Positions 12,015-20,852 of a stretch of DNA of 64,000 nt are shown here, piece after piece. The notes under the pieces were generated by a model. That model had not been told where the DNA came from. It saw nothing but the letters and a program-made list of their open reading frames with translations, and made no database searches. The DNA comes from Mesonia phycicola (GTDB lineage Bacteria > Bacteroidota > Bacteroidia > Flavobacteriales > Flavobacteriaceae). The position numbers were made by a program, and so were the translations under genes. Each line of letters opens with the position of its first letter. The stretch's first letter is position 1. The stretch is taken from the NCBI RefSeq assembly GCF_900141885.1, contig NZ_FQYY01000004.1, positions 187,277 to 251,276 on the forward strand. Reading direction: 5' to 3'.

Positions 12015-14315
12015 TTATATTTTTACTGCTGAATTTACTTCAACTTCTTTTTCATTTAAAAGTACTGTCATTGATCCGTTACCATCTAAAGTGAAATTGG
12101 TTTTGTCTTCGGTTACTTTAACCTTTAGAATTTGATTTCTAAAATTGATCTTGAACGAATACCCTTTCCACTCTTTTGGTAATTGGGGTGAAAAAGAAAG
12201 TTTTCCGTCGCGAACACGCATTCCCGCAAAACCTTCTACAATACTCATCCAGGTACCGGCCATACTGGTAATGTGGCAACCTTCTTCAACCTCTTTATTA
12301 TAATCGTCTAAATCTAAACGAGACGTACGTAAATAAAACTCGTAAGCTTGTTCCATTCTACCTAAAACTGCGGCTTGAATACTGTGAACACAAGGCGAAA
12401 GTGAAGATTCGTGAACCGTAAATGGCTCATAAAAATCGAAATGCTTTTCTAATTCTTCTTTGCTAAAATGCTCTTCGAAGAAATAAAAACCTTGTAAGGT
12501 ATCGGCTTGTTTGATAAATGGCGAACGTAAAATACGATCCCAACTCCAATATTGATTGATAGGTCTTATGTTTTGCTCTAAATCTGAAACCGTAGTTTGT
12601 TCTTTATCTAAAAACCCATCTTGTTGCAAGAAAACGCCGTGTTCTTCAGAATAAGGGAAATACATTTGATCTGCAACGGCTTTCCATTTTTCTAATTCTT
12701 CTGAAGTAATATTGGTCTTTTCTGAAATACGTTCGTAATCTGAAGAAAATTCAGCTTTAACCTTTTCAATATTTTCTAAGGCATAATCGATACACCATTT
12801 AGCGATGTAATTGGTATACCAGTTATTATTGACGTTATTTTCGTATTCGTTTGGACCGGTAACTCCAAGAATGACATACTTATTTTTTTGTGTTGAAAAA
12901 GTTGCTCTTTGTTGCCAAAAACGAGCAATCCCGATCAATACTTCTAATCCTTTCTCTGGAATGTAAGAATAATCTCCAGTAAAACGATGGTAATTAAAAA
13001 TACCATAAGCAATGGCTCCGTTACGGTGAATTTCTTCAAAGGTAATTTCCCACTCGTTATGGCTTTCTTCTCCGTTCATCGTTACCATCGGGTAAAGTGC
13101 CGCACCGTTGGAAAAGCCTAATTTTTCAGCATTTTCGATTGCTTTATCTAACTGATTGTAACGATAATTCAGTAAATTTTTAGCAGTTTCTTGGTCTTTG
13201 GTTGCCATATAAAATGGTAAACAATATGCTTCAGTATCCCAATAAGTACTTCCGCCATATTTTTCTCCGGTAAATCCTTTTGGCCCAATATTTAAACGGG
13301 CATCTTTCCCGGAATAGGTTTGATTCAACTGAAAAATATTGAAACGAATGCCTTGTTGTGCTTTTACATCGCCTTCGATGGTAATGTCTGACATTTTCCA
13401 GACTTGTGCCCAAGCATCAGCTTGTTCTTGTAATAATTCTGCTACAGAAAGAGATTCAACTTCATTCAATAGATTTTGTGTAACTTCAATTAAATTTCCG
13501 TTAGGATGATTCATCCCTTTTACGTAACCGCCTAATTTTTTCAGTGTAACTTTTTCTCCTTTATTTACCGAGAAATTATAAGTAAAAGTTACTTTTTGCG
13601 CTTCTTTTTCCGTAGAAAAATCGACGTTTTGCTTTTCGTTATTCAACAGTAATTCGGTATGCATAAAGGTACATACGTGAAATTCTGTTTTTAATGTTTT
13701 TGAAGTTATAAAGCCACGATTATTTGTTGCTTCAACTTCTAAAGTTTCCCAGAATTGATCTTCCCAGTTGGTATCTTCATTAGTGATCCCGCTATCGAGA
13801 TACGGAGAAAATTCAACTTCAACATTGGCATTTAGAGGCGTAACTTCATAATTAATTACTCCTAATTCGTCTTTTACTACACTTAGAAAACGAGTTGCTT
13901 TTACTTCAACCTCAATATCATTGGGCATCGTAGCTACAAAAGAACGCGTATACCAACCTTCTTTCATATTTAATTCTCGCTGAAAGTTTTCTACTTTTTT
14001 ACAAGTAAAAAGATCGAGTTGTTCACCGTTTATCTTTACGTGAATACCAATCCAACTTGGAGAGTTAAGTACTTTGGCGAAATACTCCGGATAACCATTT
14101 TTCCACCAACCTACGCGGGTTTTGTCTGGGTAGTAAACACCACCAATGTAGCTCCCTTGAAAGGTTGGACCTGAATAATATTCTTCAAAATTATTGCGTT
14201 GCCCCATGGCGCCGTTCCCTAAACTAAAAAGGCTTTCTGAAGATTTTACTCGGTCGGCATCAAAACCTTGTTCAATAATCGACCAATCTGCAGGTTTTAT
14301 ATAATCTTGATTCAT
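12015..14315 (-). CDS. GH65 glycoside phosphorylase, probably maltose phosphorylase
   Basis: A cytosolic 766-residue GH65 enzyme without signal peptide. Its members split alpha-glucosides with phosphate to glucose and beta-glucose-1-phosphate. The GVTGPNEYENNVNNNWYTN segment near residue 480 carries the general-acid glutamate of the family, and the length fits maltose phosphorylases (about 750-780). The next gene downstream of the promoter, four bases away, is beta-phosphoglucomutase, which uses the beta-glucose-1-phosphate product, and the operon begins with a maltose-type transporter. Trehalose, kojibiose or nigerose phosphorylase activity cannot be excluded from sequence, but the starch context favours maltose. 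Confidence 0.9.
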   Translation of the reverse strand: MNQDYIKPADWSIIEQGFDADRVKSSESLFSLGNGAMGQRNNFEEYYSGPTFQGSYIGGVYYPDKTRVGWWKNGYPEYFAKVLNSPSWIGIHVKINGEQLDLFTCKKVENFQRELNMKEGWYTRSFVATMPNDIEVEVKATRFLSVVKDELGVINYEVTPLNANVEVEFSPYLDSGITNEDTNWEDQFWETLEVEATNNRGFITSKTLKTEFHVCTFMHTELLLNNEKQNVDFSTEKEAQKVTFTYNFSVNKGEKVTLKKLGGYVKGMNHPNGNLIEVTQNLLNEVESLSVAELLQEQADAWAQVWKMSDITIEGDVKAQQGIRFNIFQLNQTYSGKDARLNIGPKGFTGEKYGGSTYWDTEAYCLPFYMATKDQETAKNLLNYRYNQLDKAIENAEKLGFSNGAALYPMVTMNGEESHNEWEITFEEIHRNGAIAYGIFNYHRFTGDYSYIPEKGLEVLIGIARFWQQRATFSTQKNKYVILGVTGPNEYENNVNNNWYTNYIAKWCIDYALENIEKVKAEFSSDYERISEKTNITSEELEKWKAVADQMYFPYSEEHGVFLQQDGFLDKEQTTVSDLEQNIRPINQYWSWDRILRSPFIKQADTLQGFYFFEEHFSKEELEKHFDFYEPFTVHESSLSPCVHSIQAAVLGRMEQAYEFYLRTSRLDLDDYNKEVEEGCHITSMAGTWMSIVEGFAGMRVRDGKLSFSPQLPKEWKGYSFKINFRNQILKVKVTEDKTNFTLDGNGSMTVLLNEKEVEVNSAVKI

Positions 14316-14319
14316 TTGT

Positions 14320-14982
14320 TTAAATTCTTGCTAGTTTGATTAAAAATTCGTCACTTATCTCTGTGAAATCATGAAAGGTATGTTTGGCTTCGTGTAATAC
14401 ATTTTGCTCACCAATACCAATACTCGTCATTTGTGCATTATTGGCCGCTTGAATACCTGCAATAGAGTCTTCAAACACCACACAATCTTTTGGTTTTACT
14501 CCTAATTTTTCGGCACCGACCAAGAAAACTTCTGGGTCTGGTTTGGCTTTGGTAACATTGGTCCCATCGACAATTTCATCGAAAAACGGAGTTAAATTTA
14601 TTTTATCTAGAATCCTACGTGCATTTTTACTGGCAGAACCCAGCGCAATAGGAATGTTATTGTCTTTAAGTAATTGTAATTTTTCTTTTACCTGCGGAAG
14701 AATTTCAGATTCATCCATCGCATCTACGTAAGTAAGGTAATCTTGATTTTTTTTATCCATTAGCTGAATAAATTCTTCTTCTGAAACCGAAGTATTGCCC
14801 CACTCTAATATTTTTTTAAGAGAATTTACTCGGCTCACGCCTTTTAATTGCTCGTTCTGCTCGTGATCGAAATCGATACCTAGCCCGTTGGCTAACCTTT
14901 TCCATGCTTGAAAATGAAATTTAGCGGTATCTACAATTACGCCATCTAAATCGAAAATAAATGCTTTAGTTTTGGTTTTCAT
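14320..14982 (-). CDS. pgmB: Beta-phosphoglucomutase
   Basis: A HAD-superfamily enzyme of about 220 residues that converts beta-glucose-1-phosphate to glucose-6-phosphate. Motif I FDLDGVIVDT carries the nucleophile aspartate and the acid/base aspartate of beta-PGM. The GSASKNA segment is the motif II serine and VFEDSIAGIQAA is motif IV with the metal-binding ED pair. An in-frame TTG at 14985 precedes the ATG at 14982, which I choose. It overlaps the end of the transporter gene by 17 bases and is followed four bases later by the GH65 phosphorylase, forming a clear pathway operon. Confidence 0.93.
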   Translation of the reverse strand: MKTKTKAFIFDLDGVIVDTAKFHFQAWKRLANGLGIDFDHEQNEQLKGVSRVNSLKKILEWGNTSVSEEEFIQLMDKKNQDYLTYVDAMDESEILPQVKEKLQLLKDNNIPIALGSASKNARRILDKINLTPFFDEIVDGTNVTKAKPDPEVFLVGAEKLGVKPKDCVVFEDSIAGIQAANNAQMTSIGIGEQNVLHEAKHTFHDFTEISDEFLIKLARI

Positions 14983-16489
14983 CAATTACAATTTTGTGTT
15001 TTGTTTTTACTCGTAAGGTGAGTAAACCTGATAAGATCATTGCGAAACCACCTACAATTAATGCGTAAACTGGTTCATTATTAAAAAATTCTTTTACGAT
15101 AAAGCCTAAAATGGTTGCTGCTACAATTTGCGGAAGTACCACAAAGAAATTGAAAACGCCCATATAATAGCCCATTTTTGCAGAAGGTAAACTGTTAGAA
15201 AGCATAGCGTATGGAATAGACAATATACTTGCCCAAGCAATACCAACGCCAACCATAGCTAATAAAAGTCCTGTTTTATCGGTTAGAAAGTATACCGAAA
15301 TAAGACCTAGACCACCAGCAAATAAAGCTAACATGTGAGTGATTTTATTATTGGTTTTTTTTGCTAATACGGGTAATAAAAAAGAAACTGCTGCTGCAAC
15401 ACCATTATACACTGCAAACATTACTGGCACCCAATCTGCCGCATCATTATAAGCTTGAGATTTGGGATCTAAGGTGTTAAAAACATGACCAGTAACCGCT
15501 TGCGTGGTATAAATCCACATACTGAAAAGTGCAAACCAAGAAAAGAATTGGACCCACGCTAATTGCTTCATTGCCAAAGGCATATTCAGCATATCGGTAA
15601 TAATAATGGTATAACCGTTTCTTACATTTTGTTTTCTTAATAATGCTACTGAAATAAATAAAAGACCGGCGATAATTAAGCCAACAAACAGAATATATAA
15701 TTCTTTGGTTAGACCATTAATAAAAATAAGCCACGTAATAATTGAACCAAACACAAGCATAAATAACCCCACTCGTATTTGCTTAGCTATGTTTTTAGAT
15801 TTATCTACAACTTCTACACGCTGTGGTTCTTTCTCTTTGTCTTTCGCTTCTATCGCTGCTAATTCTTCCGGAGAATATTCTTTAGAATTAAAAACCGTCC
15901 ATAATACTGCGGAAATAAAAACAATACCGCCAACATAAAAAGACCATTTTACCGAATCTGGAATTAGACCTTCTGCCGCGGTGTTTGAAATTCCGAAGAT
16001 ATTGGTAAATAAATATGGAAGTAAAGAACCTAATACCGCACCAAAACCAATAAAAAAGCTTTGCATAGCAAAACCTTGTGTACGTTGATGCTCGTCTAAG
16101 TTATCTCCTACAAATGCACGAAAAGGCTCCATAGAAATATTGATAGAAGCATCCATAATCCATAAAGTACCTGCGGCAATCCAAAGTGTTGGAGAATTAG
16201 GCATTAAGAACAGACAGATTGAAGAAAGTATAGCTCCTAATAAAAAATAAGGCTTTCTTCTTCCTAATTTTGTCCAGGTTTTATCTGAAAAATAACCAAT
16301 AATAGGTTGTACCACTAAACCAGTAACTGGAGCGGCTATCCATAAAATAGGAATATCTTCTACACTTGCACCAAGTGTTTCAAAAATTCTAGAGGTATTG
16401 GCGTTTTGAAGTGCGAACCCAAATTGTATTCCTAAAAAACCGAAACTCATGTTCCAAATTTCCCAGAAACTTAGCTTGCGCTTTTGCAT
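14966..16489 (-). CDS. MFS maltose/maltodextrin transporter (SLC45-like)
   Basis: A 507-residue inner-membrane MFS protein with about 12 hydrophobic segments and a long charged central loop (around residues 205-230, rich in K and E). The N-terminal block NMSFGFLGIQFGFALQNANTSRIFETLGA and the GYFSDKTWTKLGRRKPYF loop are typical of the sugar/proton symporter branch that includes SLC45 and bacterial maltose transporters. It is the first gene of an operon with beta-phosphoglucomutase and maltose phosphorylase, so it most likely brings maltose or short maltodextrins from the periplasm into the cell. Confidence 0.88.
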   Translation of the reverse strand: MQKRKLSFWEIWNMSFGFLGIQFGFALQNANTSRIFETLGASVEDIPILWIAAPVTGLVVQPIIGYFSDKTWTKLGRRKPYFLLGAILSSICLFLMPNSPTLWIAAGTLWIMDASINISMEPFRAFVGDNLDEHQRTQGFAMQSFFIGFGAVLGSLLPYLFTNIFGISNTAAEGLIPDSVKWSFYVGGIVFISAVLWTVFNSKEYSPEELAAIEAKDKEKEPQRVEVVDKSKNIAKQIRVGLFMLVFGSIITWLIFINGLTKELYILFVGLIIAGLLFISVALLRKQNVRNGYTIIITDMLNMPLAMKQLAWVQFFSWFALFSMWIYTTQAVTGHVFNTLDPKSQAYNDAADWVPVMFAVYNGVAAAVSFLLPVLAKKTNNKITHMLALFAGGLGLISVYFLTDKTGLLLAMVGVGIAWASILSIPYAMLSNSLPSAKMGYYMGVFNFFVVLPQIVAATILGFIVKEFFNNEPVYALIVGGFAMILSGLLTLRVKTKHKIVIDENQN

Positions 16490-16514
16490 ATCGTAATTTA
16501 TTGATTAATAATAC

Positions 16515-16534
16515 GATAAGCACGATGACTTATC
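16515..16534. promoter_or_regulatory. Inverted repeat GATAAG/CTTATC in the transporter leader
   Basis: Six-bp arms (16515-16520 and 16529-16534) with an 8-bp spacer, about 25 bases before the transporter start. Could be an operator or a leader hairpin; short arms make this weak. Confidence 0.3.
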
Positions 16535-16545
16535 ATTACTTTAGT

Positions 16546-16564
16546 GGAAAGTGAAAATATAAGT
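16546..16564. repeat. 19-bp element GGAAAGTGAAAATATAAGT, copy 1
   Basis: Identical over 19 bp to 17861-17879 in front of susC. This copy lies between a -7-like box (16581-16588) and the transporter start, where an operator could sit. The two copies have the same orientation on the plus strand, so they are oppositely placed relative to their genes. Confidence 0.5.
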
Positions 16565-16580
16565 AATGATAATTCTGCTA

Positions 16581-16588
16581 CAAATATA
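16581..16588 (-). promoter_or_regulatory. Candidate -7 box of the transporter operon promoter
   Basis: On the minus strand this reads TATATTTG, a full match to the Bacteroidetes -7 consensus TAnnTTTG. No good TTTG is found at the usual distance upstream. Confidence 0.4.
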
Positions 16589-16665
16589 TAGATTAAATTG
16601 AAATTGTAATGTTAAATCTTGTTTTTAGTGGTTAGAAAATAAATAAACAACATTCTAAAAATCAT

Positions 16666-17685
16666 TTACTTTCTCACAGAGTCTCTTATAATTAAGCTCG
16701 TATCTAAAACTGTGGTTTGAAAACTTTGCTCTTCTGTTTCATTTTCTAAACGATCAATTAATAGATTGGCGGCTTTTGCTCCCATATCTTCCCCGTGTTG
16801 ATTCACTGTTGAAAGACTTGGAATAAAACTTTTAGAAACTACTCCATCTGTAAAACCAATTACAGAAACATCTTCTGGTACTCTCTTTTTTAGTTTAGTT
16901 AATGCTTTTATGGCGTTTACAGCAAACTGTTCGTTCACAGCAAAAAGACCATCTATTTTTTTCTCTTTCAGAAATTCTTCTATTTTTTCTTCCGAATGAT
17001 CTACGTCTTCAATTTTTAAAATTAAATCTTCATCAATTTCAAAATCGTTTGCTATTAATGCTTCTTTATATCCAGAAGTTCTTAGTTTACCCACACTCAC
17101 ATAATCTACTGTAGAAATAATAGCTATTTTCTTACAGTGATGATCTATTAAATATTGTACTGCCTCAAATGCACCGTGCTTATCACTAATAATTACTTTA
17201 TCACAAATTACCTCATCTATCACCCTGTCAAACATTACTACCGGCATACCTTGGCTAATTACCTCTTGTATATGGTGATAATCTTCTTTTTGCTGAGTTT
17301 CTTTAGCTACAGACATGATAAAACCATCTGTACTTCCGTTAGCTAAAAACTCTAGGTTTAATACTTCTTTATCAAAAGAATTATTAGATAAACAAATAAT
17401 CACATTATAGCCTCTATCTCCTGCTATTTTCTCTATACCTCTAATTACTGTAGTAAAGAAATGATGCACGATTTCTGGAATAATAATACCTATAGTCTTT
17501 GTTTTTCTATTCTTTAAGCTTAAAGCTATGTTATTAGGCTTATAATTATAAAGTTTGGCAAAAGCTTTTACCTTTTCTTTAGTGTCTTTACTTATTTCTT
17601 TACTGTCTTTTAACGATTTAGAAACTGTTGATACAGAAACATCTAGCTCTTTCGCAATTTGCTTTAATGTGATTTTTCTTTTCAT
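16666..17685 (-). CDS. LacI-family transcriptional regulator of the starch locus
   Basis: A 339-residue LacI/GalR regulator. Residues about 1-55 are the DNA-binding domain, with the helix-turn-helix ITLKQIAKELDVSVSTVSKSL and the hinge helix at PNNIALSLK; the rest is a periplasmic-binding-protein-like sugar sensor (GFIMSVAKE, VVMFDRVIDE, GLFAVNEQFA). It is transcribed away from susC, with a large palindrome in between, and stands upstream of the transporter operon on the same strand. It probably replaces the SusR-type regulator of Bacteroides and controls both arms of the locus in response to maltose or a derivative. The effector and sign of regulation are not known. Confidence 0.92.
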   Translation of the reverse strand: MKRKITLKQIAKELDVSVSTVSKSLKDSKEISKDTKEKVKAFAKLYNYKPNNIALSLKNRKTKTIGIIIPEIVHHFFTTVIRGIEKIAGDRGYNVIICLSNNSFDKEVLNLEFLANGSTDGFIMSVAKETQQKEDYHHIQEVISQGMPVVMFDRVIDEVICDKVIISDKHGAFEAVQYLIDHHCKKIAIISTVDYVSVGKLRTSGYKEALIANDFEIDEDLILKIEDVDHSEEKIEEFLKEKKIDGLFAVNEQFAVNAIKALTKLKKRVPEDVSVIGFTDGVVSKSFIPSLSTVNQHGEDMGAKAANLLIDRLENETEEQSFQTTVLDTSLIIRDSVRK

Positions 17686-17810
17686 TATATTCTTAAATTA
17701 TCTTCAATTTAAATAGCTTAAAATTTATTATTCTCAATAATATGTCAAAAAATTTTCAATGTGTTAAAATTTAAGAAGTTTTCAACACGAAAACGTTAGA
17801 GTTGGTGTTT

Positions 17811-17834
17811 CGTAAATTGGTCAACCAGTTTACG
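17811..17834. promoter_or_regulatory. Large palindrome, likely LacI-family operator
   Basis: Half-site CGTAAATTGGT (17811-17821), CA centre, half-site ACCAGTTTACG (17824-17834): 10 of 11 positions are complementary. It lies 80 bases before susC and 125 bases before the start of the divergent LacI-type gene. Confidence 0.65.
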
Positions 17835-17860
17835 TACTAATTTTACATAAATTTAACATC

Positions 17861-17879
17861 GGAAAGTGAAAATATAAGT
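17861..17879. repeat. 19-bp element GGAAAGTGAAAATATAAGT, copy 2
   Basis: Second exact copy of the element at 16546-16564, 35 bases before the susC start codon. Confidence 0.5.
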
Positions 17880-17914
17880 TACAAACACAAATTTAAACTA
17901 TTATTTAATAATCT

Positions 17915-20842
17915 ATGAGAACATTGTACAAAGGGTTACTCTTACTACTATTTATAATTCCGGCAAGCATTCTTGCTCAGGAATCTGTTAGTGGTAATGT
18001 AACTGAAACAAACGGAATGCCAATTCCCGGTGTGAACGTCATCGTAAAAAACTCTTCAAGAGGAGCAGTTACAGATTTTGATGGTAATTATACTGTTAAT
18101 AACGTTCAAAAAAATGATACACTTGTTTACTCTTATATTGGTTTCTCTACTAAAGAAATCGTTTTCGTTAATCAAAGTACGATTAACGTAATTTTAGAGG
18201 AAGATTCTTCTTCTTTAGAAGAAGTTGTAGTAGTAGGTTATGGTTCTACTGCCAAGAAAGATCTTACAGGTGCTGTAGACCAATTATCTACAAAAGACTT
18301 TAACAAAGGGCAAAACAATACTGCTAGCCAATTAATTACTGGTAAAATAGCAGGTGTTAATGTGACTTCTGGTGGTGGTGCTCCTGGAGAAGGTAGCAGT
18401 ATTACCATTAGAGGTTTAGGTTCGTTAAGTTTAAATAACAGTCCACTTTATGTTATAGATGGTTTACCTATATCTAATGATGCGGTTGGAGGATCTAGAA
18501 ATCCGTTAGATTTTATGAACCCTAATGATATTGAAAGTATAACGGTTTTAAAAGATGCTTCTGCAACTGCTATTTACGGTTCTAGAGCGGCAAATGGAGT
18601 TATACTTATTACTAGTAAAAAAGGAAAAGGTTTAGATTTTAAATTTAACTACTCTGCTTCTACTACATTATATAGCCCTACAGATTATGTAGATGTTTTA
18701 GATGGAAATCAATTTAGAAGCTTAGTAAATTCTGTTGGAGATAGTGATGATATTTCTAGATTAGGTACAGCTAATACTAACTGGCAAGATCTAATTTATC
18801 AAGATGCTTTTGGTACAGAACATAATTTTAGTACCACAGGTAATATTGGTGGTTTTATGCCAGTTAGAGCTTCTGTGGGATATAGTGACCAAGATGGTAT
18901 TTTAAAAAATGACAATTTTACTAGAACCACCGCTTCTGTAAACTTAAAACCAAGTTTTTTAGAAGACCATCTAAAAGTTGAAGTTAATGCTAGAGGTATG
19001 TATAATGAAAATACTTTTGGTAATAGAGATGCTATTGGTGCCTCGGTAGATTATGATCCTACACAATCTGTTTACGATCCTACCTCACCTTATTCAGATT
19101 ATTACGCTTGGTTAACTTATAATCCTGCTGAAGATACTTATTCTCAATATACTCTAGCTGCTACAAACCCTGTTGCTCTTATTAACGAAAAAGATGATAC
19201 TGCAGAAGTTAGAAGATTAATAGGTAATGCTAAAGTAGATTATCAACTACACTTTTTTCCAGATCTTACTGCCACAGTAAACATTGGGTTAGATAAAACC
19301 AATAGCCACGGAAGAACTATCGTTTCAGAAAACATGCCTTCTTCACAATTAGACTGGAATGGTTCTTATAACAGTTATACCAATGATGCTACCAATCAAT
19401 TATTTGATGCTTACCTAACTTATAAAAAAGATATAGATAAGCACTCACTAACTGCAGTAGCTGGTTATTCTTACCAAAGTTTTGAAAATGATAACTACAG
19501 TTATGATAGCGAAGCAGAAGAAGAAGGAAATGAGTATGAATTTATAGACAAATGGAAAAGTGTTTTACTTTCTTATTTTGGAAGACTTAATTATAATTTT
19601 GATGACAGATACTTAGTAACTGCTTCTTTAAGAGCAGATGCTTCTTCTAAATTAAATCCAGATGATCGTTGGGGTTATTTCCCTTCTGCAGCAGTAGCTT
19701 GGAATATTAATAACGAAGATTTCTTTCAATCTAAAGTAATTAATCAATTAAAATTAAGAGTTGGTTACGGTGAAATTGGTAATGTTAACGGTTTAGGTGA
19801 TTACGAATTTTTAACACGTTATACTAGAAGTAGAACCAATGCTAATTACCAATTAGGAAATACGTTTGTACAAACCTACAGACCAGAAGCTATAAACGAA
19901 AACTTGAAATGGGAAATTGGTAAAACATTTAACGCAGGTATAGATTACGCTTTATTTAACAGCAGAATTTCTGGATCTGTAAATGCATACATCAATAAAA
20001 CGCAAGATTTAATTAGTTATGTAACTGTATCTCCTTTTACTAATTTCTCTAACGGAATTAATGCCAATATTGGAGATATGGAAAATAAAGGTATTGAGTT
20101 TGCTGTTAATTTTATTCCTGTTCAAACAGAAGATTTTACTTGGAGTATTGGATATAATATTGCTTATAATGATAATGAAATTACAAATCTTCCTGACCAA
20201 GTAGAAACCGGCGGTATTACAGGAGGTACTGGTAATAATATACAGCTACATAAAGAAGGTTATTCTCCTTACTCATATTGGGTTTACAAGCAAGTTTATG
20301 ACGAAAACAATAAGCCTATTGAAGGTGCTTATGTAGATAGAAATGGTGATAATATTATTAACGATGACGATAAATATTTAGCTGAAGATCCGTATGCAGA
20401 TATTACAATGGGACTTAATACAAATCTTAATTACAAAAATTGGGATTTAGCTATTGTATCTAGAGCTAGTTTAGGTAATTATAACTATAACAACATGGCA
20501 TCTGCAAAATCATACGAGTTAAGAGCTACAGAAAATGGTATTTTAACTAATCTACACGCAGACTATTATAATTCTAGTTTTCAAAATTTAACAGATACTA
20601 ATTTACAAAGTGATTACTATATTCAAGATGCATCTTTCTTTAAGCTAGATAACATAACCTTAGGTTATACCATCAACAAAGTATTTAGTGAATCTAGTAA
20701 TTTAAGAATATATGGTTCTGCTCAAAATGTACTAACCATTACAGATTATGATGGTTTAGATCCTGAAATTAGCGGTGGTATAGATAACAACTTCTACCCT
20801 AGACCTAGATTATATAGTATTGGAATTAATTTAAATTTCTAA
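17915..20842 (+). CDS. susC: SusC/RagA-type TonB-dependent outer membrane transporter
   Basis: A 975-residue outer-membrane barrel that imports oligosaccharides with its SusD partner, using TonB energy. In order: signal peptide (residues 1-22, ending ILAQ); a carboxypeptidase-regulatory-like domain (about 24-100, with GMPIPGVNVIVKN and VTDFDGNYTV); the SusC-type box SLEEVVVVGYGS near residue 103; a plug with the SINGLE RGLGSLSLNNSPLYVIDGLP and AIYGSRAANGVILITSKKG motifs; then a beta barrel ending in ...GINLNF, with the usual terminal phenylalanine. The susD gene follows 10 bases later. The surrounding alpha-glucan enzymes make maltooligosaccharides the likely cargo. Confidence 0.96.
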   Translation: MRTLYKGLLLLLFIIPASILAQESVSGNVTETNGMPIPGVNVIVKNSSRGAVTDFDGNYTVNNVQKNDTLVYSYIGFSTKEIVFVNQSTINVILEEDSSSLEEVVVVGYGSTAKKDLTGAVDQLSTKDFNKGQNNTASQLITGKIAGVNVTSGGGAPGEGSSITIRGLGSLSLNNSPLYVIDGLPISNDAVGGSRNPLDFMNPNDIESITVLKDASATAIYGSRAANGVILITSKKGKGLDFKFNYSASTTLYSPTDYVDVLDGNQFRSLVNSVGDSDDISRLGTANTNWQDLIYQDAFGTEHNFSTTGNIGGFMPVRASVGYSDQDGILKNDNFTRTTASVNLKPSFLEDHLKVEVNARGMYNENTFGNRDAIGASVDYDPTQSVYDPTSPYSDYYAWLTYNPAEDTYSQYTLAATNPVALINEKDDTAEVRRLIGNAKVDYQLHFFPDLTATVNIGLDKTNSHGRTIVSENMPSSQLDWNGSYNSYTNDATNQLFDAYLTYKKDIDKHSLTAVAGYSYQSFENDNYSYDSEAEEEGNEYEFIDKWKSVLLSYFGRLNYNFDDRYLVTASLRADASSKLNPDDRWGYFPSAAVAWNINNEDFFQSKVINQLKLRVGYGEIGNVNGLGDYEFLTRYTRSRTNANYQLGNTFVQTYRPEAINENLKWEIGKTFNAGIDYALFNSRISGSVNAYINKTQDLISYVTVSPFTNFSNGINANIGDMENKGIEFAVNFIPVQTEDFTWSIGYNIAYNDNEITNLPDQVETGGITGGTGNNIQLHKEGYSPYSYWVYKQVYDENNKPIEGAYVDRNGDNIINDDDKYLAEDPYADITMGLNTNLNYKNWDLAIVSRASLGNYNYNNMASAKSYELRATENGILTNLHADYYNSSFQNLTDTNLQSDYYIQDASFFKLDNITLGYTINKVFSESSNLRIYGSAQNVLTITDYDGLDPEISGGIDNNFYPRPRLYSIGINLNF

Positions 20843-20852
20843 AAAAAGAATT

